A DNA stretch of 64,000 nt from contig NZ_CABJCG010000027.1 in assembly GCF_902364025.1 (NCBI RefSeq), forward strand, positions 6,957 to 70,956, in the 5' to 3' direction. Both the position numbers and the translations under genes were made by a program. Position 1 is the first letter of the stretch; each line of letters opens with the position of its first letter. The notes under the pieces are model-generated. The model searched no databases. It saw only the letters and a list, made by a program, of their open reading frames with translations, and was not told the origin of the DNA. This stretch comes from Enterocloster lavalensis (GTDB lineage Bacteria; Bacillota; Clostridia; Lachnospirales; Lachnospiraceae). This document shows positions 53,097-60,359 of the stretch, piece by piece.

Positions 53097-54039
53097 ACCA
53101 TTGCTGGAAGTACAGAATCTGGTGAAATATTTTCCCACCAAAAAGGGAAAGCTCCACGCGGTGGACGACGTGAGTTTCACCATCGACCGGGGAAGAACCC
53201 TGGGCGTGGTGGGGGAATCCGGCTGCGGAAAGTCCACCACCGGGCGGGTGATCCTGCGGCTGATCGAGCCCACCTCCGGGAGCATTATCTTTGACGGAAC
53301 GGATGTGCGGGGCCTGTCCGCGGACGGGCTGCGCAAGATGCGCACCCGCATGCAGATCATTTTCCAGGATCCCTTTTCCTCCCTGAACCCGCGCATGACC
53401 GTGAGCCAGGCCATCGAGGAGCCCATCCGGCTCCACGGGATCATCACGGACAAACGGGAGCGGGAGCACCGGGTTTTGGAGCTGATGGAGACCGTGGGAC
53501 TTGCGCCCCGGCTCTACAACACCTACCCCCACGAGCTGGACGGGGGCAGGCGGCAGAGAATCGGCATCGCCCGGGCCCTGGCGGTGAACCCGGAGTTCAT
53601 CGTCTGCGACGAGCCGGTGTCCGCCCTGGACGTTTCCATTCAGGCCCAGATTTTAAACCTGATGGAGGATTTGCAGGAACAGCTGGGCCTGACCTATATG
53701 TTCATCACCCACGACCTGTCGGTGGTCCATCATTTTTCCGACGACATCGCCGTGATGTATCTGGGACGGCTCCTGGAAAAAGCTCCCAGCGACCAGCTGT
53801 TCCAGAATCCGGCCCACCCCTACACCGAGGCCCTGCTCTCCGCCATCCCGATTCCCTCCCTGCACAACCGCAGGCAGCGGATTCTGATGAAGGGCGAGAT
53901 CACCTCCCCGGTGAACCCGCCCAAGGCGTGCCGCTTCGCCAACCGCTGCCCCAAGGCGACGGACCGGTGCTTTAACGAGGAGCCGGAGCTTAGGGAGATC
54001 GGACCGGGCCATATGACGGCCTGCTTCCTGTACGAATAG
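53089..54039 (+). CDS. ABC transporter ATPase, DppF/OppF type
   Basis: 316 residues from GTG with GGGGAGGT eight bases upstream. Walker A GESGCGKST, Walker B IVCDEPVSALD, C-terminal RCPKATDRC. The signature reads LDGGRRQR instead of LSGGQRQR: the serine that contacts ATP across the dimer is an aspartate. The partner ATPase has a normal signature, so the transporter may have one weakened ATP site. Confidence 0.92.
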   Translation: MSKPLLEVQNLVKYFPTKKGKLHAVDDVSFTIDRGRTLGVVGESGCGKSTTGRVILRLIEPTSGSIIFDGTDVRGLSADGLRKMRTRMQIIFQDPFSSLNPRMTVSQAIEEPIRLHGIITDKREREHRVLELMETVGLAPRLYNTYPHELDGGRRQRIGIARALAVNPEFIVCDEPVSALDVSIQAQILNLMEDLQEQLGLTYMFITHDLSVVHHFSDDIAVMYLGRLLEKAPSDQLFQNPAHPYTEALLSAIPIPSLHNRRQRILMKGEITSPVNPPKACRFANRCPKATDRCFNEEPELREIGPGHMTACFLYE

Positions 54040-54132
54040 GAACCGGACGGCCGCGGCGTCCGCCTGCGCCCAAAGAGACGGCGGGCCGGGCCGCGGCATC
54101 CAATATTGATTGCATATAATCGGAGGTAAAAC

Positions 54133-55041
54133 ATGAACACGATTCATGAGATAGGGCTTCAGAACCAGCAGGATTTCTGGGCCATGCTGTATCTGTATGT
54201 GGGCAGGAGCATCCTGGACGTCTGCGGACGCCGGGGGGAGAAGGCCGTGCGCCGCGCCGTGCGGGAGATGGCCCGGGAGAAGGGCAAAAAGCTGGCGTCG
54301 TCCTACCGGGAGAAGGGCGTGAAAACTAACCTGGAAACGCTGTTTGCAGGCGGAAACCACTGCAGCGACGACCCCAGGGTCCGCCTGGAGGTGCTGCGCC
54401 AGGACGAGGACATCCGGATCTGGGAGATTTACACCTGTCCGATGGCCTCTCTGTGGCTGGACGCGGGCGAGGCCGGATTGGGCACGATGTACTGTGAGGA
54501 AAACCAGCACGGTCTGGTGGAGGGCTTCACCGGCGGCGTCGGCCAGCTGAATTTGACCAAAAAACTGACCTGCCACCGCACCAACGGCTGCCGGGCGGAC
54601 GATTACTGCCGTTTTTCCGCCTACTACCGGGCGGCCAACTGCTGCGGGGAGCAGTGCAAAGCCAGCTTCACCGCGCCCGACGAGGAGTACCAGCCCTATG
54701 TGCCGGAGGAACCGGCGGCCGGCCGTGAGACGATCCGTGAAAAATGCGTGCAGACCGTGTATTACATGACAAGGGCTGCAAGGGAGCTGTTCGGGGAGGA
54801 AGGTCTCTGCGCGGTGGCCCTTGGGCTTAAGGCGCTGGCCGGCCCTGTGGCGGAGCTGGTGCTGCACAATGAGGACGCCACGCTGAGCACCGACCGGACC
54901 GCGTTTCTCGCGGCAAATATCCCGGTGTCCCTCAATCCGGCGGCCGATCCGCTGTGGGAGGATTACGGCGGATGTGGGGCGCGGGAGCTATTTGAAATCA
55001 ATTTCCTGGAACCGTTCAAACGGGCTCTGGACCTGCGGTAA
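54133..55041 (+). CDS. ATC hydrolase family protein (first copy)
   Basis: 302 residues. CPMASLWLDAGEAGLGTMYC and a Cys/His-rich stretch (LTCHRTNGCRADDYCRF) fit the L-2-amino-thiazoline-4-carboxylic acid hydrolase family. The founding enzyme opens the thiazoline ring on the way to L-cysteine. The C-terminal 100 residues (about 200-302) look like a second, shorter helical repeat of the N-terminal part. Same direction as the transporter genes and probably co-expressed. Substrate here unknown. Confidence 0.75.
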   Translation: MNTIHEIGLQNQQDFWAMLYLYVGRSILDVCGRRGEKAVRRAVREMAREKGKKLASSYREKGVKTNLETLFAGGNHCSDDPRVRLEVLRQDEDIRIWEIYTCPMASLWLDAGEAGLGTMYCEENQHGLVEGFTGGVGQLNLTKKLTCHRTNGCRADDYCRFSAYYRAANCCGEQCKASFTAPDEEYQPYVPEEPAAGRETIREKCVQTVYYMTRAARELFGEEGLCAVALGLKALAGPVAELVLHNEDATLSTDRTAFLAANIPVSLNPAADPLWEDYGGCGARELFEINFLEPFKRALDLR

Positions 55042-55067
55042 AATGCTTTGATAAGAAAAGAGGGAAA

Positions 55068-55964
55068 ATGATGTATACATACGAACAGAAATGTGTGATG
55101 AACCTTGGAGACGCATACACCCTCCTGTATGGTTTTATAGCCGGAAATCTGATCGACAAGCTGGGAAAAAGCGGGGAGCGGGCGGTCCGGGAGGCCACCC
55201 GGCAGTTTGGGTACGACCGGGCAGAGACCACCCGGAAACGGCACCTGGAGGTGAATGCGAAGATCAATATGCTGAATCTGTTTACCTTGTTTCACGATCT
55301 GCCCTCCGACCCGCGGTTCAGACGGGAGCTCCAGGAGATCAATCCCCAGGAGCGCGTCAGCCACACCCTGGTCTGCCCCATGGCGGATATCTGGGCGGAG
55401 TACGGCCAGAAGGCCATCGGCCGCATCTACTGCGAGGAGTTTCACCCCGCCTGCTACAACCACTACGCCTTTGACAAAACCCAGGTGAACCTGTCCAAGA
55501 CCCTGACCCAGGACGGGGACGAATACTGCGATTTCAATGTGATCCTGCGCCCGGAGACTCTGCCGGAGGATTTGAAACCCGTGTGTTTTGCGGAGTACGA
55601 TCCCTGCTACCGGGAGCCGGAGATTCCCCACGTGGAGACGGACGGCAAGAAGGGATTTGCCCTGCTGTCGGTGAAGCTCTACTTCTATCTGCTGAAATAC
55701 GCGGCGCTGCAGCTGGGCGAGGCCGGAGTCCAGGCGGTGCGGGAGGGCTTAAACCAGTTTGCGGACGCCATGGGCGACCTGTTTTTAAAACGGGCCGCAG
55801 AGGACGGGCTGGCGGTGGACCGGGCTTATGTGCGGGACAATCTGCCGGTGGATCTGGACACGCAGGTGGACGCGCCGCTGTGGGAGACTTACGGCGATTA
55901 CAACGCCAGGGAAGAAATGCAGAAGGAGTTCTGCGACCGGCTGGCGGCGAAGGTGGGAATCTGA
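55068..55964 (+). CDS. ATC hydrolase family protein (second copy)
   Basis: 298 residues, a clear but diverged paralogue of the preceding protein: LVCPMADIWAEYGQKAIGRI, YCEEFHPACYNHYAF and QDGDEYCDF align with CPMASLW, YCEENQHGL and RADDYCRF. It has fewer cysteines than the first copy. The C-terminal part (GEAGVQAVREGLNQFADAMG ... LWETYGDYNAREEM) resembles its own N-terminal helices (GKSGERAVREATRQFGYDRA), suggesting internal duplication. Two ATGs (55068, 55071) follow AGAGGGA. The pair might work as a heteromer. Confidence 0.75.
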   Translation: MMYTYEQKCVMNLGDAYTLLYGFIAGNLIDKLGKSGERAVREATRQFGYDRAETTRKRHLEVNAKINMLNLFTLFHDLPSDPRFRRELQEINPQERVSHTLVCPMADIWAEYGQKAIGRIYCEEFHPACYNHYAFDKTQVNLSKTLTQDGDEYCDFNVILRPETLPEDLKPVCFAEYDPCYREPEIPHVETDGKKGFALLSVKLYFYLLKYAALQLGEAGVQAVREGLNQFADAMGDLFLKRAAEDGLAVDRAYVRDNLPVDLDTQVDAPLWETYGDYNAREEMQKEFCDRLAAKVGI

Positions 55965-56086
55965 CGGGCAGGGGATTGCCCCTGAGCCTGAGCGCGCAGG
56001 AGGTCCGGACCGCATAAGTACCGGCCCCGGCGGAAATATGATCATAATAAAAAAACGGCCCGTTAGCGGCTGAGAATCAACAACGC

Positions 56087-56111
56087 TTCAGCCCGGCTCT
56101 GCCGGGCTGAA
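56087..56111 (+). other. Hairpin upstream of the M20 gene
   Basis: TTCAGCCCGGC-TCT-GCCGGGCTGAA, a perfect 11-pair stem with a three-base loop, no T run. It ends just before the start region of the next gene and would influence its translation or separate two parts of the message. Confidence 0.65.
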
Positions 56112-56128
56112 CTAAAATGGAGAGAGAT

Positions 56129-57223
56129 ATGGTTGCGAATCTGGAACAAATTACGGAACTGACAAAACGGCTGATCGGTTTTCGCTCCAACACAGCGGAA
56201 AACGCCAACCGGGCGCTGGATTTTGCCGCCGGGTATCTGCGGGGCAGAGGGCTCAGCCCCCAGGTGATGGAGAACCAGGGGCACCGGATGCTGACCTGTG
56301 CGGTGGGGGAAGGCCCCCGCTGCCTGGTGCTTAACGGCCACCTGGACGTGGTGGACGGCAGGGAGGAGCAGTACAGCTCGCGGGTGGAGGGAGAGCGGCT
56401 TTACGGACGGGGCGCTTACGACATGCTGGGGGCCTGCGCGGTAATGATGGCGCTGACCGGCGATCTGGCGGAATCTGAGCCGGGGTGCCGGGTGGTGCTC
56501 TCCCTGTCCACCACAGAGGAGACATCCGGGGAGCTGTGCACCGGTTACATGGTGGAGAACGGTCTCACCGGGGATTTCGCGGTCTGCGGAGAACCCACCA
56601 ACCTGGCGGTGTCCATCATGTCCAAGGGCGTTTTACGGGTGAAAGCCCGGCTCCACGGCAGGGCCGCCCACTCCAGCCGTCCCTGGCAGGGCGAAAACGC
56701 GCTGTTAAAAGCCTATGAGTTGTACCGAGGCATCGAAAAACTGCCCTTTGTCACTCACAAAAACCGCTATTTCGACGGCGCCAGCGTGAACCTGTCCATG
56801 GTGCGGGGCGGCGTGGTGATGAACCAGGTTCCGGATTACGCGGAGATGGTGGTGGACATCCGGTATCTGCCCGGGGAGGATACCGGGGAGATGCTGCGTC
56901 AGATCCGGGCTCTGGACCCCACGGCGGAAATCGAGGTGACGGGCACTGTGGAGGCGGTGGCTCTGGCCGAGGACGATCCCTTCCTGGCCCGCCTGGACCG
57001 GGCGGTGGCGGCTGCCACGAAAACGGACTGTGTGCGTTTCGCCCAGCACGGAGCCGCCGACACGGTCTTTTTCCAGGCGGCCGGAATCCCATCCGTGGAG
57101 TTTGGCCCCGCGGGTGCCGGGCATCACGGGCCTGAGGAGTATGTGGAACTGCCGTCGCTGGGAAGATTTTACAGCTGTCTGGATGAAATGGTCCGTCTGA
57201 TGGGGACATGTGAAGGGGAGTGA
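56129..57223 (+). CDS. M20 family deacylase/dipeptidase (ArgE/DapE-like)
   Basis: 364 residues from the ATG at 56129. LNGHLDVVDG and GRGAYDMLG are zinc motifs, TTEETSGE has the catalytic Glu, GRAAHSSRPWQG the dimerisation loop, and FAQHGAADTVFFQAAG the late metal site. I prefer this ATG to the one at 56117 because GGAGAG lies between them and nothing precedes the earlier one. Likely cleaves an N-acyl amino acid or small peptide; next to an N-acyl-D-amino-acid deacylase five bases downstream, so the pair may handle both stereochemical forms. Confidence 0.85.
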   Translation: MVANLEQITELTKRLIGFRSNTAENANRALDFAAGYLRGRGLSPQVMENQGHRMLTCAVGEGPRCLVLNGHLDVVDGREEQYSSRVEGERLYGRGAYDMLGACAVMMALTGDLAESEPGCRVVLSLSTTEETSGELCTGYMVENGLTGDFAVCGEPTNLAVSIMSKGVLRVKARLHGRAAHSSRPWQGENALLKAYELYRGIEKLPFVTHKNRYFDGASVNLSMVRGGVVMNQVPDYAEMVVDIRYLPGEDTGEMLRQIRALDPTAEIEVTGTVEAVALAEDDPFLARLDRAVAAATKTDCVRFAQHGAADTVFFQAAGIPSVEFGPAGAGHHGPEEYVELPSLGRFYSCLDEMVRLMGTCEGE

Positions 57224-57227
57224 GGAT

Positions 57228-58844
57228 ATGAACTATGACGTGCTGATCCGGGGCGGTCTGATTGTGGACGGCTCCGGTAAACCGGGTTATCTGGGGGATG
57301 TGGCGGTGCGGGACGGCAAGATCGCGTATGCCGGCCCCTCCGGCAAAATCGACGGGCAGGACAACGCCCGGGTGATCCCGGCGGAGGGCCTGGTGGTCTG
57401 CCCGGGACTGATCGACGCCCACTGCCACACCGACATGTACGCCAAAGACTGTCCGGACGCGGAGGGAAAGATCATGCAGGGCGTGACCACGGACGTGTGC
57501 GGCCTGTGCGGGGACAGCCCCGCCCCCATCGGGCAGGATAATCTGGAAGAATATGTAAAACGAAAGGAGTACCGCCTGCCGGACGCGTCTCCCATCCGTC
57601 CCTGCAGCTTTGCGGAATACCGGGACCGGATGAACCGCAGCGGAAACACCACCAACATGGCTCTCTTTGTGGGCAACGCCAACCTGCGGGTGGATGCCGT
57701 GGGATACGGGAACCGGGCGGCCTCTCCCGGGGAGCTGGACCGCATGAAGGGGATGCTGCGGGAGAGTATGGAGGCCGGGGCCTACGGGCTCTCCACCGGA
57801 CTGACCTACGTGCCCAGCATGTTTGCGTCCAGGGAGGAGCTGACCGCACTCAGCAGGGTGATTGCGCCCTTTGGAGGAATCTACAACTCCCACATGCGGG
57901 ACGAGGCAGACCGGGTGCAGGAGTCCATCCAGGAGGTCATAGCGATTGCCCGGGACAGCGGCTGCCGGGGCCACATTTCCCACTTGAAGGCTTCGGGGGC
58001 GGCCAACCACGGTAAGAGCGAAATGTGCCTGGAACTCATTCACCGGGCTGTGGACCAGGGCGTGGACATCACCTTTGACGTGTACCCTTACACCGCCGGT
58101 TCCTGCGGTCTGCGCACGCTGCTGCCGCCGGAGATTCTGGAGCTGGGCCTGGAGGACGACTATGAGGCCATGAAAAATCCGCAGATTCTGGGCCGGATCC
58201 GCGGCCGCCTTGGGGAGGCGGATTGGGACAACATGCTGAAAAACTTCGGCAGCGGAAATATCGTGGTGTCCGCCGCAGGCGGAAACATGCGGTACGAGGG
58301 CAAGAGCATCCGGGAAATCGGGGAATCGCTGGGCGTGGACGACGCGGAGGCGGTGATCCAGGTTCTGGGGGACACCGGAGCCAACGCGGGCATCGTCTAT
58401 CACGCTCTCTGCGAGGGGGACCTGCGGCGCTTCATGAAGGACCCGCTGTGCACCATCGGCACCGACGCGTTTGCCAGAAGCTACACTGGCCCCATGGCGG
58501 CGGGAAAACCCCACCCCCGCAATTACGGGGGATTTGCGCGCATGATCCGGAAGTATCTGCTGGACGAACGGCTTTTGCCGCTGGAGGCGGGAATCCGGAA
58601 AATGACCTCCTTGCCCGCGGAGCATTTCGGTATCGCGGGAAGGGGGCTGTTAAAGAGCGGATATGAGGCGGACGTGATGATCTTTGACCCGGAGAAAATC
58701 CGGGAGACGGGAACCTTTGAGCGGCCGGCCGTGCAGCCGGAGGGGATTGTGTGGGTGTTCATCTCCGGGGAGGCGGCGGTGGAGCGGGGAGTATTCCGGC
58801 CGGTCCGCCGCGGGCGGGTGCTGGGTTCACCAGTCTTCCGCTAA
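57228..58844 (+). CDS. N-acyl-D-amino-acid deacylase family amidohydrolase
   Basis: 538 residues. CPGLIDAHCHTDMYAKD is the HxH metal motif and QGVTTDVCGLCGDSPAP holds the bridging-cysteine region typical of D-aminoacylases; GTDAFARSYTG supplies the late Asp. It would release D-amino acids from N-acyl or N-carbamoyl forms. The ATG at 57228 follows AAGGGGAGTGAGG. The end overlaps the convergent LysR gene by 18 bases. It closes the transporter/ATC-hydrolase/deacylase run, which looks like one uptake and degradation pathway. Confidence 0.87.
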   Translation: MNYDVLIRGGLIVDGSGKPGYLGDVAVRDGKIAYAGPSGKIDGQDNARVIPAEGLVVCPGLIDAHCHTDMYAKDCPDAEGKIMQGVTTDVCGLCGDSPAPIGQDNLEEYVKRKEYRLPDASPIRPCSFAEYRDRMNRSGNTTNMALFVGNANLRVDAVGYGNRAASPGELDRMKGMLRESMEAGAYGLSTGLTYVPSMFASREELTALSRVIAPFGGIYNSHMRDEADRVQESIQEVIAIARDSGCRGHISHLKASGAANHGKSEMCLELIHRAVDQGVDITFDVYPYTAGSCGLRTLLPPEILELGLEDDYEAMKNPQILGRIRGRLGEADWDNMLKNFGSGNIVVSAAGGNMRYEGKSIREIGESLGVDDAEAVIQVLGDTGANAGIVYHALCEGDLRRFMKDPLCTIGTDAFARSYTGPMAAGKPHPRNYGGFARMIRKYLLDERLLPLEAGIRKMTSLPAEHFGIAGRGLLKSGYEADVMIFDPEKIRETGTFERPAVQPEGIVWVFISGEAAVERGVFRPVRRGRVLGSPVFR

Positions 58845-59795
58845 AATCTCCGGCGAATCGTCCACCGCTAAATACTCGTAAAACATACCGACCATTTCCT
58901 GCGCCACCGGCGCCAGGGGCTGGTCGGTTCTTTTGATCCAGCCGATCACGGACTTGATGCCGCAGTCTTTTAAGCGCAGGGTGCGCTGAGGCAGATAGCG
59001 CATATTGCCGTCCATTTCAAAGTAGGGGCAGACGCTGTAGTCGGAGTTCAGGTAATAGGCGTCCGTGTAGGCGATGGCCTCGTAGATGGCCGCCCGGGAC
59101 GAGGTGGAGATGCGGCTGGAGCTGGACTTTAAGTTCAACCGCCGGTTGATGTCCGAAAATGGGCCGGTGTCCATGTAGTCGTACAGGACCATAGGGTAAT
59201 CGGAGAGCATGTCCGGGGTCACGTACTCCTGGTCGTGCTCAAAGAGCGGGTTGTTGGGCCCCACGGTGATGGCGATGTTGAGGGATACGATGGGGTGGAA
59301 CTCCAGCTTCATGGACTCAAACTGCCGCTTGTACACGCTCTGGTAGCAGTCCCAGAGCCGCACCACCCCGACGTCGGCCAGCTGGTTGGAAACCATGCTC
59401 ATGGCCTCGCTGCCGAAGTTTTCCTGCTGCTTGATGTGCAGCCCGTCCTCCACGTACTTCTGGTAGAGATTGGCGCAGATGTGGGTGACAAAGGGGAAAC
59501 CGCTGGAGACCACGGACAAGGTCTGGTTGGAGGGCGTCCGTTCCCGGTACAGAAAACCGTCCAGGAGCTGCAGCTGCTGTTCAATGGGTGTGATGTAGGA
59601 CAGAAAAATCCGTCCGTAGGGCGTGATCTCGATTCCCTTGGAGGAGCGGATGAAAATTTCGTGGCCCAGTTCATTTTCCAGGTTGCGGATGGAGGTGGAG
59701 AGCACGGACTGTGAGATGAAAAGATTGCTGGCAGCCCGGTTGATGGAGCCGGTCTCGGCAACCTTGATCACGTAACGTAGTTGGTTTAAGTTCAT
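58827..59795 (-). CDS. LysR family transcriptional regulator (third)
   Basis: 322 residues from the ATG at 59795: HTH NQLRYVIKVAETGSINRAAS ... SQSVLSTSIRNLENEL, then a LysR effector domain. Convergent with the deacylase gene, which it overlaps, so it is the nearest regulator to the peptide/ATC cluster. The upstream in-frame ATG at 59879 has no ribosome site; GAAGGAAGG precedes the chosen start. Confidence 0.9.
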   Translation of the reverse strand: MNLNQLRYVIKVAETGSINRAASNLFISQSVLSTSIRNLENELGHEIFIRSSKGIEITPYGRIFLSYITPIEQQLQLLDGFLYRERTPSNQTLSVVSSGFPFVTHICANLYQKYVEDGLHIKQQENFGSEAMSMVSNQLADVGVVRLWDCYQSVYKRQFESMKLEFHPIVSLNIAITVGPNNPLFEHDQEYVTPDMLSDYPMVLYDYMDTGPFSDINRRLNLKSSSSRISTSSRAAIYEAIAYTDAYYLNSDYSVCPYFEMDGNMRYLPQRTLRLKDCGIKSVIGWIKRTDQPLAPVAQEMVGMFYEYLAVDDSPEILAEDW

Positions 59796-59914
59796 ATGTA
59801 TGCCTTCCTTCTGTGTGTGATTCCAATGATGCGCTGTTGCATAGAGGGGAGCTGTTGGCATGATACCGCACAATGTCACCAGCCGTTTGGCGGGCGATTC
59901 ATACCATGTTGTCT

Positions 59915-60016
59915 ATTATACATTGCCGGCAGACGCAGGCTGTCGATAAGAGGTACGTTTCCTTCATTATACATTGTCGGCAGACGCAGGCTGTCGATAA
60001 GAGATACGTTTCCTTC
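59915..60016 (-). repeat. Two tandem 51-bp copies of the hairpin repeat
   Basis: 59915-59965 and 59966-60016, differing at two positions. Read on the minus strand each is GAAGGAAACGTA, CTCTTATCGACAGCC, a hairpin and CAATGTATAAT, matching the copy at 60261. Confidence 0.82.
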
Positions 60017-60135
60017 ATTATAGCATAAAATGACCGGAAAGGTGACCCGTTTGATGGGCGGATGAAATGGGGATGGAATGCGCGGCCGGGCTGCGCAGAT
60101 CGGTTGCTTCCGCTGGCCGGAATGGTCAGGTTTAT

Positions 60136-60186
60136 GGCGCAGAGATGACAAAAAATGAGATTTTTGTCGGCTCTGCGCCTCTTTTT
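60136..60186 (+). terminator. Two-stage terminator hairpin without an upstream gene
   Basis: GGCGCAGAG pairs with CTCTGCGCC, and inside it GACAAAAA pairs with TTTTTGTC; TCTTTTT follows. Direction is plus. The nearest plus-strand gene ends at 58844 behind a convergent gene, so this may end a small RNA. Confidence 0.65.
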
Positions 60187-60260
60187 CTATCGGAAATGCG
60201 GGGGCACGACGCTGAGACGCCCACGCGCACTCGTGGACATGAGGGGCTTCCGGTATAATC

Positions 60261-60310
60261 AAGGAAACGCATCTCTTATCGACAGCCTGTGGCTGCCGAC
60301 AATGTATAAT
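60261..60310 (+). repeat. Single copy of the 50-bp hairpin repeat
   Basis: AAGGAAACGCATCTCTTATC, hairpin CGACAGCC-TGT-GGCTGCCG, then ACAATGTATAAT. A degenerate start of another unit (TGAGGAAATGCG) follows. It lies 50 bases before the GHKL/DUF3883 gene and may form part of its promoter or leader. Confidence 0.78.
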
Positions 60311-60359
60311 TGAGGAAATGCGCTGCGGATCATGAGAAGCGGGGAAAAGGAGCAGGGAT

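Larger units (their letters stand above)
59796..60359. other. Intergenic region between LysR and GHKL/DUF3883 genes
   Basis: 564 bases without a gene. It holds two tandem copies of the hairpin repeat on the minus strand (59915-60016), an intrinsic terminator reading on the plus strand (60136-60186) with no plus-strand gene before it, and one hairpin-repeat copy on the plus strand (60261-60310). GGGGAAAAGGAG before 60360 is the ribosome site of the next gene. Confidence 0.7.
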
